A stretch of DNA of 64,000 bases, taken from NCBI RefSeq assembly GCF_008704855.1, contig NZ_CP023691.1:4960001-5024000 (forward strand). The letters run 5' to 3'. A program made the translations under genes and the position numbers. Below, in pieces: positions 1 through 7,599 of the stretch. The stretch is from Streptomyces platensis. Its GTDB lineage: Bacteria > Actinomycetota > Actinomycetes > Streptomycetales > Streptomycetaceae. Position 1 is the first letter of the stretch. Every line of letters starts with the position of its first letter. The notes under the pieces were generated by a model. The model searched no databases. It saw nothing but the letters and a program-made list of their open reading frames with translations, and was not told the DNA's origin.

Positions 1-660
1 GATATCGACTACGCGGTGGACGCCGCCGTCTTCAGCCGCTTCGTCCACCAGGGCCAGGTCTGTATGGCCGCGAACCGGGTGCTCGTGGACCGCGCCGTGG
101 AGCGGGAGTTCACCGAGAAATTCGTCGCCAAGGTCGCCTCGCTCAAGGTGGGGGACCCCACCGATCCGCAGACCCACATCGGCCCGCTGATCAACGAGGG
201 CCAGGCCGAGGCGATCTCCGCGCTGGTGGACCGCGCGGTCGAGGACGGCGCCACGGCGCTCCTCCATGGCGAGACCCGGGGCACACTGGTCGCCCCGAGC
301 GTGCTGAGCGGGCTGCCGGAGGACTCCCCGCTGCTGCGGCAGGAGATCTTCGGGCCCGTCGTGCTGCTGGTGCCGTTCGACGGTGACGAGGAGGCGGTGC
401 GGCTGACCAACGCGACCTCGTTCGGGCTCAGCGGCGCCGTGCACACCGGTGACATCGAGCGCGGGGTGCGGTTCGCCAAGCGCATCGACACCGGGATGTT
501 CCACATCAACGACGCCACCGTGCACGACGAGCCGATCGTGCCCTTCGGCGGCGAGAAGAGCTCCGGGGTGGGACGGCTGAACGGCGACGCGATGGTGGAG
601 GCCTTCACCACGACCAAGTGGATCTCCATCCAGCACGGGCGGTCGCAGTTCCCGTTCTGA
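1..660 (+). CDS. Aldehyde dehydrogenase, C-terminal part (5' end outside window)
   Basis: The reading frame is open from base 1, so the gene begins upstream; 219 residues are visible. The family oxidises aldehydes to carboxylic acids with NAD(P)+ in the cytoplasm. The fragment opens with the catalytic-loop motif GQVCMAANR, whose nucleophilic cysteine is codon 61-63. It continues with EIFGPVV, the block around NATSFGLS, and the closing PFGGEKSSGVGR segment, all standard for the superfamily. The HINDATVHDEP stretch recalls benzaldehyde or vanillin dehydrogenase-like members, but the substrate cannot be fixed from this fragment. It is followed by an unrelated DinB-type gene about 150 bp downstream. 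Confidence 0.93.
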   Translation, partial: DIDYAVDAAVFSRFVHQGQVCMAANRVLVDRAVEREFTEKFVAKVASLKVGDPTDPQTHIGPLINEGQAEAISALVDRAVEDGATALLHGETRGTLVAPSVLSGLPEDSPLLRQEIFGPVVLLVPFDGDEEAVRLTNATSFGLSGAVHTGDIERGVRFAKRIDTGMFHINDATVHDEPIVPFGGEKSSGVGRLNGDAMVEAFTTTKWISIQHGRSQFPF

Positions 661-806
661 GGCGGTCTCCCCGGTCCGGAGGGATCGGCGACGACCCGTG
701 GCGCGTTGCGGACAGAAGCTGACCGCAAGGGCTCCTACGTTGAGTGCTGTCGGAAGGCGGACGGCGACGGGCCGGCTGCCGAGGGACGTCACGAAAGGTG
801 GACCCC

Positions 807-1355
807 ATGCCCACTCACGTTCTTGCCGAGGCACACGGCGACGAGACCGGCGCGCTGCTGGCCTTCCTGGAGGCCCAGCGCGGCGGGCTGCGCCGGGCGG
901 TCCTGGGGCTGACCGAGGACCGGGCGACCCAGCGGCCGAGCGCCAGTGAGCTGTCGCTGGCCGGACTGGTCAAGCATGTCGCGGAGACCGAGCAGGGCTG
1001 GGTCGAGACCGCGCAGGAGCTGCCGCACTCCATCGAGCGGACCCAGGACACCTGGCATCTGAGCTTCCAGCTGGCCGATGGCGAGACCCTGGCGGAGATG
1101 CTGGCCTTCTGGGAGCGGGTGGCGAAGCGGACGGAGGAGTTCATCCGCTCCGTGCCCAGCCTGAACGACACCTTCCCGCTGCCCGAGGCGCCGTGGTTCC
1201 CGCCGGAGGCCCGGCAGTCGATGCGCTGGCTGCTGCTGCACCTGATCGAGGAGACGGCCCGGCACGCCGGCCACGCCGACATCATCCGCGAGTCCCTCGA
1301 CGGCAAGACGGCCTTTGAGCTGGTGGACGAGGAGCGCGCCGCCCGGGAGGGGTAG
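807..1355 (+). CDS. DinB-like / DUF664 putative mycothiol-dependent enzyme
   Basis: The 182-residue protein fits the DinB four-helix-bundle family, DUF664 branch. In actinobacteria these proteins are often thiol (mycothiol or bacillithiol) transferases or metal-dependent enzymes. Two histidine-bearing helices are visible, VKHVAETEQGW near residue 55 and LLLHLIEETARHAGHAD near residue 145, which supply the expected metal-binding histidines. I chose ATG 807 because AAAGGTGG lies just upstream; a longer in-frame reading from 744 has no better site. The substrate is unknown. The gene stands alone, 62 bp ahead of a padR-type regulator on the same strand, so co-transcription is possible. Confidence 0.85.
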   Translation: MPTHVLAEAHGDETGALLAFLEAQRGGLRRAVLGLTEDRATQRPSASELSLAGLVKHVAETEQGWVETAQELPHSIERTQDTWHLSFQLADGETLAEMLAFWERVAKRTEEFIRSVPSLNDTFPLPEAPWFPPEARQSMRWLLLHLIEETARHAGHADIIRESLDGKTAFELVDEERAAREG

Positions 1356-1417
1356 CGGGGCGGGGTCCGCGCGCGCTCTAGGCTGGCGGAAGGGGCGCGC
1401 GAGGGATTGAGGAGACG

Positions 1418-2086
1418 ATGTCGGCGATCCGGCTGTTGGTACTGGGCGCCGTGCGGCAGCACGGCCGGGCGCACGGCTACCAGGTGCGCAACGACCTGGA
1501 GTACTGGGGCGCCCATGAGTGGTCCCACGCCAAACCCGGCTCGATCTACCACGCGCTCAAGCAGATGGCCAAGCAAGGGCTGCTGCGGGCTCATGACATC
1601 GCGCCCAGCACCGTCGGCGGCCCGCCGCGTACCGAGTACGAGCTGACCGCGGCGGGCGAGACGGAGTATTTCGCGCTGCTGCGTGCCGCGCTCTCCCAGC
1701 ACGACCAGAAGACCGACATGCTCAGCGCGGGCCTCGGCTTCGTCGTCGATCTGCCGCGGGCCGAGGCGGTGGCGCTGCTCACGGAGCGCGTCCGGGGCCT
1801 GCGGGAGTGGCGCGGCACGGTCACCGGCTACTACACCCCCGAGGGCGGGACCGAACAGCTCGGGCACATCGGCGAGATCATGCATATGTGGGTGGACGCC
1901 GCGGACAGCGGCGCCGCGTGGACCCAGGGGCTGATCGAGCGGATCGAGGGCGGGGCATATGTCTTCGCCGGCGAGGGGGAGCCGTTCGTGGGCGTGCTCG
2001 CGGAGGGGCAGCAGAACCCGTACGCGACGACGGACGCGGAGGATCCGGGGGACGGCGCGGGCGACGGCGCCACGGAGGCCCGCTGA
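1418..2086 (+). CDS. PadR-family transcriptional regulator
   Basis: This 222-residue protein begins with a winged-helix domain of the PadR type: LLVLGAV, the GYQVRNDLEYW helix, PGSIYHALKQMAKQGLL and the wing around PRTEYELTAAGE (residues 1-75). The C-terminal half is the helical dimerisation region seen in the Vir-like/PadR-C subgroup, ending in an acidic, low-complexity tail. ATG 1418 is preceded by GAGGAG. PadR proteins are usually repressors that respond to phenolics or drugs and control neighbouring genes. Possible targets are the DinB gene upstream and the wrbA-gadB operon, which converges on it from the other strand. The ligand is unknown. Confidence 0.9.
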   Translation: MSAIRLLVLGAVRQHGRAHGYQVRNDLEYWGAHEWSHAKPGSIYHALKQMAKQGLLRAHDIAPSTVGGPPRTEYELTAAGETEYFALLRAALSQHDQKTDMLSAGLGFVVDLPRAEAVALLTERVRGLREWRGTVTGYYTPEGGTEQLGHIGEIMHMWVDAADSGAAWTQGLIERIEGGAYVFAGEGEPFVGVLAEGQQNPYATTDAEDPGDGAGDGATEAR

Positions 2087-2156
2087 CCGCGTCCCGCGCG
2101 CCCTGGCTGCGCCGGGCGGGCGACGGGCCTGCGCGGCGGCCGGGGCCGCACGTCCG

Positions 2157-3572
2157 TCAGTGGTGGAAGGCCGTGGCGACGCTCTCCGGGCGCTGCATCG
2201 GGCCCGACTGCTGCCGGAGTTCGGTCAGCAGCTGCTCCAGGTCCGCGAGGAACAGATCGGCGAGGTCCATGGAGAAGCCGTTGCGGCAGACCACCCGCAG
2301 GACGGACAGGTCCTCGCGGTTCGGCGGGAAGCTGTAGGCGGGCAGCAGCCAGCCGCGTTCCCGCATCCGCCGGGACACGTCGAAGACGTCGAACGCGGTG
2401 ACGTGGTCCGCGGTGGTGAAGGCGAAGACCGGCAGCTGGTCGCCCCGGGTGAGCAGCCTGAAGTCGCCCAGTGCGCCGATCCGTTCGGCCATCGAGCCGG
2501 CCACGTCGCGGGTCGCCTGCTGTACGGCGCGGAAGCCGGCCCGGCCGAGCCGCAGGAAGGTGTAGTACTGCGCGGCGACCTGGGCGCCGGGCCGGGAGAA
2601 GTTGAGGGCGAAGGTCGGCATGTCGCCGCCCAGGTAGTTGACCCGGAAGACCAGCTCCTCGGGCAGTGCCTCCGTGTCGCGCCACAGCGCCCAGCCGACG
2701 CCCGGGTAGACCAGTCCGTATTTGTGCCCCGAGGTGTTGATGGAGGCGACCCGGGGCAGGCGGAAATCCCACATCAGCTCCGGGTCGAGGAACGGCGCGA
2801 CCATGGCGCCGGAGGCACCGTCCACATGGACCGGGATGTCCCAGCCCCGCTTCTCCTGGACCTCGTCGAGCGCCGCGCAGATGTCGGCCACCGGCTCGTA
2901 CGACCCGTCGAAGGTCGAGCCGAGGATCGCCACGACGCCGATGGTGTTCTCGTCGCACAGCTCGGCGGCCGAGGCCGCGTCCAGATGGAAGCGGTCGCCC
3001 TCCATCGGGACCGTGCGTGCCTCGACCTCCCAGAAGTTGCAGAACTTCTCCCAGCAGACCTGGACATTGGCGCCCATGACCAGGGTGGGCCGGGCGCTGC
3101 CCGGATAGCGGTCCTGGTTGCGCTGCATCCAGCGCCTTTTGAAGGCCATCCCGGCGAGCATGCAGGCCTCGCTCGACCCGGTGGTGGAGCAGCCGACGGC
3201 GGACGACGGGTCGGGGGCGTGCCACAGGTCGGCGAGCATCGCCACGCACCGCTTCTCCAGTTCGGCGGTGCGCGGGTACTCGTCCTTGTCGATCATGTTC
3301 TTGTCCCGGCACTCCGCCATCAGGACCCCGGCCTGCGGCTCCATCCAGGTCGTGACGAACGTCGCCAGGTTCAGCCGGGAGTTGCCGTCCAGCATCAGCT
3401 CGTCGTGCACGAACTGATAGGCGTTGTGCGGGGCGAGCGGGCCGTCGGGCAGGGTGTGCTGGGGCGGTGCGGTCTCCATTCCGGCGACCGGGTCGGCCTC
3501 GCCGTAGAAGGGGTTGACCGGGTGCCCGGTCTGCTTGCGGTCGGCCGGTGATGCACCTTTGTGCAGAGTCAT
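2157..3572 (-). CDS. gadB: Glutamate decarboxylase
   Basis: This 471-residue PLP enzyme should convert L-glutamate to GABA with consumption of a proton, giving acid tolerance and feeding the GABA shunt. The Schiff-base lysine is K284 in NTSGHKYG. The PLP-contacting aspartate is D251 in HVDGASG, and the substrate-binding block STTGSSEACMLAG lies at 129-141. Length and the FPPNREDLSVLR segment near the C-terminus match bacterial GadB. It lies 16 bp downstream of the WrbA-like gene on the same strand, which suggests one transcript. No glutamate/GABA antiporter gene is visible nearby. The gene converges with the padR gene across about 70 bp. Confidence 0.95.
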   Translation of the reverse strand: MTLHKGASPADRKQTGHPVNPFYGEADPVAGMETAPPQHTLPDGPLAPHNAYQFVHDELMLDGNSRLNLATFVTTWMEPQAGVLMAECRDKNMIDKDEYPRTAELEKRCVAMLADLWHAPDPSSAVGCSTTGSSEACMLAGMAFKRRWMQRNQDRYPGSARPTLVMGANVQVCWEKFCNFWEVEARTVPMEGDRFHLDAASAAELCDENTIGVVAILGSTFDGSYEPVADICAALDEVQEKRGWDIPVHVDGASGAMVAPFLDPELMWDFRLPRVASINTSGHKYGLVYPGVGWALWRDTEALPEELVFRVNYLGGDMPTFALNFSRPGAQVAAQYYTFLRLGRAGFRAVQQATRDVAGSMAERIGALGDFRLLTRGDQLPVFAFTTADHVTAFDVFDVSRRMRERGWLLPAYSFPPNREDLSVLRVVCRNGFSMDLADLFLADLEQLLTELRQQSGPMQRPESVATAFHH

Positions 3573-3588
3573 CTGTCGCGCCTACCCG

Positions 3589-4212
3589 TCAACTGGCCTG
3601 TGAAAGGCCGTGTTTGATGGCTTTGGTGAACTTCACCACGCGCTCCGCCTGGATGCGGGCGGCGGTGCGTGCGTCGTCGTCGAGCGGGGTGTCGGGGCCG
3701 CCGACATGGGAGGTGCCGTACGGATTGCCGTCGGAGAACTTCGCCGGGTCGGTGTAGCCCGGCGTCACGAGGATGCCGCCGAAGTGGTGGACGGTCTGGT
3801 ACAGCGCGAGCAGGGTGGACTCCTGGCCGCCGTGCTTGGTGGCGCTCGCGGTGAAGCCGCTGTAGACCTTGTCGGCCAGCCGGCCCTGCTGCCAGAGGCC
3901 GCCCAGGGCGTCGAGGTACTGCTTGAGCTGCGAGGTCACATTGCCGAAGCGGGTGGGGGTCCCGAAGATCACCGCGTCCGCCCAGAGCACGTCCTCGTGG
4001 GTGGCCTCCATGATGTCGGCGGTGGCCGCGGCGTTGGCGGCCCAGGCCGGGTTGGCGTCGATGGCGGTCTGGGGGGCGAGTTCCGCGGCCCGGCGCAGTC
4101 GTACGTCCGCTCCGGCGTGCTCGGCGGCGTCCGCGATCAGCCGGGCGAGCTCGGCGACGGTACCGGTCGACGAGTAGTAGATGACGGCGACATGGACGTC
4201 GTGCACGGGCAT
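3589..4212 (-). CDS. WrbA-type NAD(P)H:quinone oxidoreductase
   Basis: This 207-residue protein has the flavodoxin-like WrbA fold. The FMN phosphate loop YYSSTGTVAELA is at about 12-23, followed by FGTPTRFGNVTSQLKQYLD in the middle and GFTASATKHGGQESTLL in the C-terminal half. The PTRFGN and HGGQE blocks are diagnostic of WrbA rather than simple flavodoxin. The family reduces quinones by two electrons with NAD(P)H and FMN, limiting redox cycling. ATG 4212 is preceded by a GAGGAGG-type site. It is the probable first gene of a wrbA-gadB unit, linking oxidative and acid stress, though that link is only inferred from position. Confidence 0.92.
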   Translation of the reverse strand: MPVHDVHVAVIYYSSTGTVAELARLIADAAEHAGADVRLRRAAELAPQTAIDANPAWAANAAATADIMEATHEDVLWADAVIFGTPTRFGNVTSQLKQYLDALGGLWQQGRLADKVYSGFTASATKHGGQESTLLALYQTVHHFGGILVTPGYTDPAKFSDGNPYGTSHVGGPDTPLDDDARTAARIQAERVVKFTKAIKHGLSQAS

Positions 4213-4355
4213 CGGCCTACCTCCTCGAACCCGACAATAAGGGCATAGGGGGTACGTGGCCTCCAGGGTTCACCCAGTGGAAGCGCCACGGGCGGGCGGC
4301 CGCCCCGGAGGACCGCCACCCGCCCGTGGGTGCGCGCCGGCTGCCCGGCGCCGGC

Positions 4356-5021
4356 TCAGTTCGCACTCGCCAGCGACAGCTTCGCGGCGAAGCCGAGGAA
4401 CGCCGCACCGGCGCCCGCGGACAGCCCGGCGGTCAGCCGCTTGCGGCGGCGGAAGGTCGCCGCCAGATACGTCCCGCTGAAGATCAGGACCGTCAGATAC
4501 GTGAAGCTGAACAGCTGCGCCCAGGCGCCCAGCGTCAGGAACGACAGCACCGGGTGGGCATAGGACGGGTCCACGAACTGCACGAAGAAGGAGATGAAGA
4601 ACAAGATCGCCTTCGGGTTGAGCAGACTGACCACCAGCGCCCTGCGGTACGGCCGCTCCACGGCCTCCTTCGCCGCCCCGGCCGTCTCCTCGCCCCGCTC
4701 GGCCCGGCGGGCCTCCCGGCCCCGCCACAGTGCCCAGGCGCCGCGCAGCATCCCGGCCGCCAGCCACGTCAGATAGCCCGCACCGGCGAACTTGACCACG
4801 GCGAACAGCACCGGGGTGGTCTGGAGCAGCGAGGCCACCCCGCCCGCCGACAGCGTCATCAGCACCGTGTCACCGCACAGCACCCCGGCCGCCGCCCGGT
4901 AGGCCACCCGCGGGCCGCGCCGGGCCGCCACCGAAACGACGTAGAGCGAATTCGGGCCCGGCAGCAGAATGATCAGCGCGAGTCCCACCAGATACGTGGA
5001 CAGATCCGTTATCCCCAGCAT
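4356..5021 (-). CDS. LysE/RhtB-family amino-acid exporter
   Basis: The 221-residue membrane protein has about six hydrophobic segments and the family signature LPGPNSLYVVSVAARRG at residues 20-36. The second conserved region around SLLNPKAILFFISFFVQF also fits LysE/RhtB transporters, which expel basic or neutral amino acids and related small molecules by proton antiport. A charged cytoplasmic loop (RGREARRAERGEETAG) separates the two halves. The specific substrate cannot be told. It is transcribed divergently from tipA across 114 bp, and that gap contains the tipA promoter, so TipA might also affect this gene. Confidence 0.9.
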   Translation of the reverse strand: MLGITDLSTYLVGLALIILLPGPNSLYVVSVAARRGPRVAYRAAAGVLCGDTVLMTLSAGGVASLLQTTPVLFAVVKFAGAGYLTWLAAGMLRGAWALWRGREARRAERGEETAGAAKEAVERPYRRALVVSLLNPKAILFFISFFVQFVDPSYAHPVLSFLTLGAWAQLFSFTYLTVLIFSGTYLAATFRRRKRLTAGLSAGAGAAFLGFAAKLSLASAN

Positions 5022-5077
5022 GGGGCGCAGGATCTCACCCGCCGCTCCGGCGCCTCACGGGTTTTCATGATGCGGAC

Positions 5078-5108
5078 TTGCACCTCACGCGGCGTGAGGC
5101 CGCATCGT
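5078..5108 (+). promoter_or_regulatory. MerR-type tipA promoter with palindromic operator
   Basis: A -35 element TTGCAC (5078-5083) and a -10 element CATCGT (5103-5108) are separated by 19 bp, the over-long spacing typical of MerR-activated promoters. Between them lies a perfect 8-bp inverted repeat, CCTCACGC/GCGTGAGG (5083-5090 and 5092-5099, one-base gap). From memory this closely matches the thiostrepton-inducible ptipA of S. lividans, where TipAL binds the same palindrome. Confidence 0.85.
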
Positions 5109-5135
5109 GGTGCGGGTACCCAGGAGGGAGCGGAA

Positions 5136-5894
5136 GTGAGCTATTCGGTAGGGCAGGTCGCCGCCTTCGCCGGTGTGACGGTGCGCACCCTGCACCACTA
5201 CGACGAGATCGGGCTGCTCCAGCCCGGCGAGCGCAATCACGCAGGTCACCGTCGCTACGGCGAGGACGACCTGGACCGGTTGCAGCAGATCCTGTTCTAC
5301 CGGGAGCTCGGTTTTCCGCTCGACGAGGTCGCGGCCCTCGTGGACGATCCGCACGCGGACCCGCGGGAGCATCTGCGGCGCCAGCACGACCTGCTGACCA
5401 CACGGATCGAGAAGCTCCAGAAAATGGCCGCCGCCGTCGAACACGCGATGGAGGCCCGCAGGATGAACGTACGGCTCACACCGGAGGAGAAGTTCGAGGT
5501 CTTCGGGGACTTCGACCCGGACGAGCACGCGGCGGAGGTCGAGGAGCGCTGGGGCCACACCGAGGCCTACAAGGAGTCGCAGCGCAGGACGGCCGCGTAC
5601 ACCAAGGAGGACTGGAAGCGGCTGACGGCAGAGCTCGACGCCCTCCACCGGAAGATGGCGGACCTGCTCGCCGAGGGGGTGCCGGCGGACTCCGCGACGG
5701 CCATGGATGTCGCCGAGGAGCACCGGCAGTTCATCTGCGCTGCGTACTACGAATGCTCGCTCGAACTGCACACCTGCCTCGGCGAGATCTATGTCGCCGA
5801 CGAACGCTTCACCGCCACCTATGAGGCAATCCGGGCCGGCCTCGCCGGGTACCTGCGGGACGCGATCCTGGCCAACGCGGCCCGCCACCAGTGA
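5136..5894 (+). CDS. tipA: TipA: thiopeptide-responsive MerR-type activator (TipAL/TipAS)
   Basis: This 252-residue protein has an N-terminal MerR winged helix (VGQVAAFAGVTVRTLHHYDE, residues 6-25), a coiled-coil dimerisation helix to about 108, and a C-terminal TipAS antibiotic-binding domain. In the known family, TipAL is autoactivated by thiopeptides such as thiostrepton, which bind covalently to a cysteine; the equivalent C214 is present in HTCLGEIYV. The known second product, TipAS, starts at Met110. Here ATG 5463 is codon 110 and has its own GGAGG at 5450-5454. The GTG start at 5136 follows AGGAGGGA (5122-5129). It is autoregulated by the promoter at 5078-5108, and a strong hairpin follows the stop. 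Confidence 0.96.
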   Translation: MSYSVGQVAAFAGVTVRTLHHYDEIGLLQPGERNHAGHRRYGEDDLDRLQQILFYRELGFPLDEVAALVDDPHADPREHLRRQHDLLTTRIEKLQKMAAAVEHAMEARRMNVRLTPEEKFEVFGDFDPDEHAAEVEERWGHTEAYKESQRRTAAYTKEDWKRLTAELDALHRKMADLLAEGVPADSATAMDVAEEHRQFICAAYYECSLELHTCLGEIYVADERFTATYEAIRAGLAGYLRDAILANAARHQ

Positions 5895-5895
5895 T

Positions 5896-5932
5896 CCGTA
5901 CGGGCCGGGGAGGGCGCCCCCGGCCCGTACGG
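5896..5932. terminator. Bidirectional hairpin terminator after tipA
   Basis: A perfect 15-bp inverted repeat (5896-5910 with 5918-5932, 7-nt loop) begins two bases after the tipA stop codon, between tipA and the convergent UPF0145 gene. There is no U-tract, as is common in Streptomyces, so it probably serves both strands. Confidence 0.8.
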
Positions 5933-5946
5933 AGCGCGCTACGGGG

Positions 5947-6315
5947 TCAGCTCTGCGGGGAGAGCACCACGGCCGTTCCGTAGGCGCACACCTCGGTGCC
6001 CACGTCGGCGGCCTCCGTGACATCGAAGCGGAACATCAGCACCGCGTTCGCACCGCGCGAGCGGGCCTGGTCCACCAGCCGTTCCATCGCCTGGTTACGG
6101 GTCTCCACCAGGGTCTTGGTCAGGCCCCGCAGCTCGCCGCCGATCATCGACTTCAGGCCCGCGCCGATCTGGCTGCCGAGGTGCCGTGAGCGCACCGTCA
6201 GGCCGAAGACCTCGCCGATCACCCGTTCCACGTGAAACCCCGGGACGTCATTGGTCGTCACGACCAGGACGTCGGACTGCGCATGCTGTCCACCGCCGTA
6301 TTCCTCGATGCCCAT
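5947..6315 (-). CDS. UPF0145 / YbjQ-family protein
   Basis: The 122-residue protein matches the YbjQ (UPF0145, heavy-metal-binding-like) family. Visible marks are VLVVTTNDVPGF near the N-terminus, GEVFGLTVRSRHLG, the ETRNQAMERLVDQARSRGAN helix and VLMFRFDVTE. Family members form ring-shaped oligomers; their biochemical role is unproven. The start at 6315 is supported by an AAGGAGGTG site eight bases upstream on the minus strand. It converges on tipA and is divergent from the DedA gene. Nothing in the sequence indicates a metal ligand beyond the family name. Confidence 0.88.
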   Translation of the reverse strand: MGIEEYGGGQHAQSDVLVVTTNDVPGFHVERVIGEVFGLTVRSRHLGSQIGAGLKSMIGGELRGLTKTLVETRNQAMERLVDQARSRGANAVLMFRFDVTEAADVGTEVCAYGTAVVLSPQS

Positions 6316-6528
6316 GACGCGCACCTCCTTACGGCCAGCATCACCCGGCCCCCCGGGGGCGGCCAGCGGTCGGGGGCCGTCGGGTGGGGGGGGCGGGTCC
6401 GGGGCCCGCCTGGAACCAAGGCGGGCCGCTCGGCGTTGATAGTTTTGGCCGCACACGCGCCTTCCACCCGTCGCTTCGCCCCCACGCACCGCACGATCCG
6501 GCGCCCTCGACCCAGGAGCCTTCACCCC

Positions 6529-7236
6529 GTGAATACTCTCGCGCTCGGCCCCCAGTGGCTGGACCCGGACTATCTCATCACCACATTCGGCCTGATCGGC
6601 GTCCTGGTCATCGTCTTCGCGGAGTCCGGCCTGCTGATCGGCTTCTTCCTGCCGGGTGACTCGCTGCTGTTCACCACCGGTCTGCTGGTGACGACGAACA
6701 AGCTGGACACGCCGCTGTGGCTGGTGTGCGCGCTGGTCGTGCTGGCCGCCGTCCTGGGCGACCAGGCCGGCTACCTCTTCGGCCGGAAGGTCGGGCCCTC
6801 GCTCTTCAAGCGCCCCGACTCCCGCCTGTTCAAGCAGGAGAACGTCGAGAAGGCGCACGACTTCTTCGAGAAGTACGGACCCAAGTCGCTGATCCTGGCC
6901 CGCTTCGTGCCGATCGTGCGCACCTTCACGCCGATCGTCGCCGGTGTGAGCCGGATGAACTACCGCTCCTTCATCACCTTCAACATCATCGGCGGCGCCC
7001 TGTGGGGCGCGGGTGTCACGCTGCTCGGCGCCTCCCTGGGGAAGGTCGAGTTCGTCCACCAGCACATCGAGCTGATCCTGGTCGCGATCGTGCTGATCTC
7101 CGTCGTACCGATCGCCATCGAGTTCCTCCGCGCCCGCAGCAAGGCCAAGAAGGACCAGCCCACCCCGTCCCACCCCACGGACCGCCCCCACGGCACCCCC
7201 GCAGAACCCCGCCGCGGCCGCCACGCCAAGCGCTGA
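6529..7236 (+). CDS. DedA-family membrane protein
   Basis: This 235-residue integral membrane protein belongs to the DedA/SNARE-associated family, now thought to include undecaprenyl-phosphate or phospholipid flippases that use the proton gradient. Visible marks are the amphipathic re-entrant motif ESGLLIGFFLPGDSLLF near residues 33-49, GDQAGYLFGR in the middle, and the signature RFVPIVRTFTPIVAGVSRM (about 124-142). The C-terminus is a basic, proline-rich cytoplasmic tail ending RRGRHAKR. GTG 6529 was chosen because it places the first membrane segment at the usual distance; the longer upstream frame is low complexity. A composite hairpin repeat element follows it. Confidence 0.93.
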   Translation: MNTLALGPQWLDPDYLITTFGLIGVLVIVFAESGLLIGFFLPGDSLLFTTGLLVTTNKLDTPLWLVCALVVLAAVLGDQAGYLFGRKVGPSLFKRPDSRLFKQENVEKAHDFFEKYGPKSLILARFVPIVRTFTPIVAGVSRMNYRSFITFNIIGGALWGAGVTLLGASLGKVEFVHQHIELILVAIVLISVVPIAIEFLRARSKAKKDQPTPSHPTDRPHGTPAEPRRGRHAKR

Positions 7237-7311
7237 CAAGGGCAGGAACCAGGCCACACACAGCGCAGGGAGAAGACCACACAGCTCCACCCCCACACCC
7301 ACAACGGGAGG

Positions 7312-7384
7312 CGACGGGCCGGTGGGGCCGGGGTGCAGGACGTAAAGCGCAGCAGTCCTGCACCCCGGCCCCACCGGCCCGTCG
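7312..7384. repeat. Interspersed composite hairpin element, copy 1
   Basis: Two perfectly complementary 30-nt arms (7312-7341 and 7355-7384) flank a 13-nt loop GTAAAGCGCAGCA. Copies with the same loop (one base different) and shorter stems lie at 11740-11788 and 58310-58358. A further conserved stretch (to about 7435) and two small CCACG...CGTGG hairpins (7430-7455, 7474-7499) follow, as in the other copies. The element lies 75 bp after the dedA stop and fills most of the 363-bp gap to the next gene. It may act as a terminator or 3'-end stabiliser. Confidence 0.85.
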
Positions 7385-7429
7385 CCGCACCCGACAGCCC
7401 CGCGCAGCGGCACAAGCCCGCCGCAGGCG

Positions 7430-7499
7430 CCACGGCGGGTCAGCCGACAACGTGGTGCGGCCCCGCCGCAGGCGCAAGGCGGGACAGCCGACAACGTGG
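7430..7499. repeat. Two small CCACG...CGTGG inverted repeats trailing hairpin copy 1
   Basis: Two consecutive 26-bp units of the form CCACGGCGGG(T/A)CAGCCGACAACGTGG (7430-7455; 7474-7499, the second with a mismatched left end CAAGG) lie downstream of the large hairpin. Related units occur at 11861-11888, 11922-11947 and 58461-58488, always downstream of the large hairpin. Confidence 0.75.
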
Positions 7500-7599
7500 C
7501 CCGCCCGAAATTCGCGCCCCCCGTGCAAGCGCCCCGCATCCTCATCAGGCATCGTGTCCTTGACATCCGTCAGGAGGCGTACGAGGAGAGCGAAGACCC

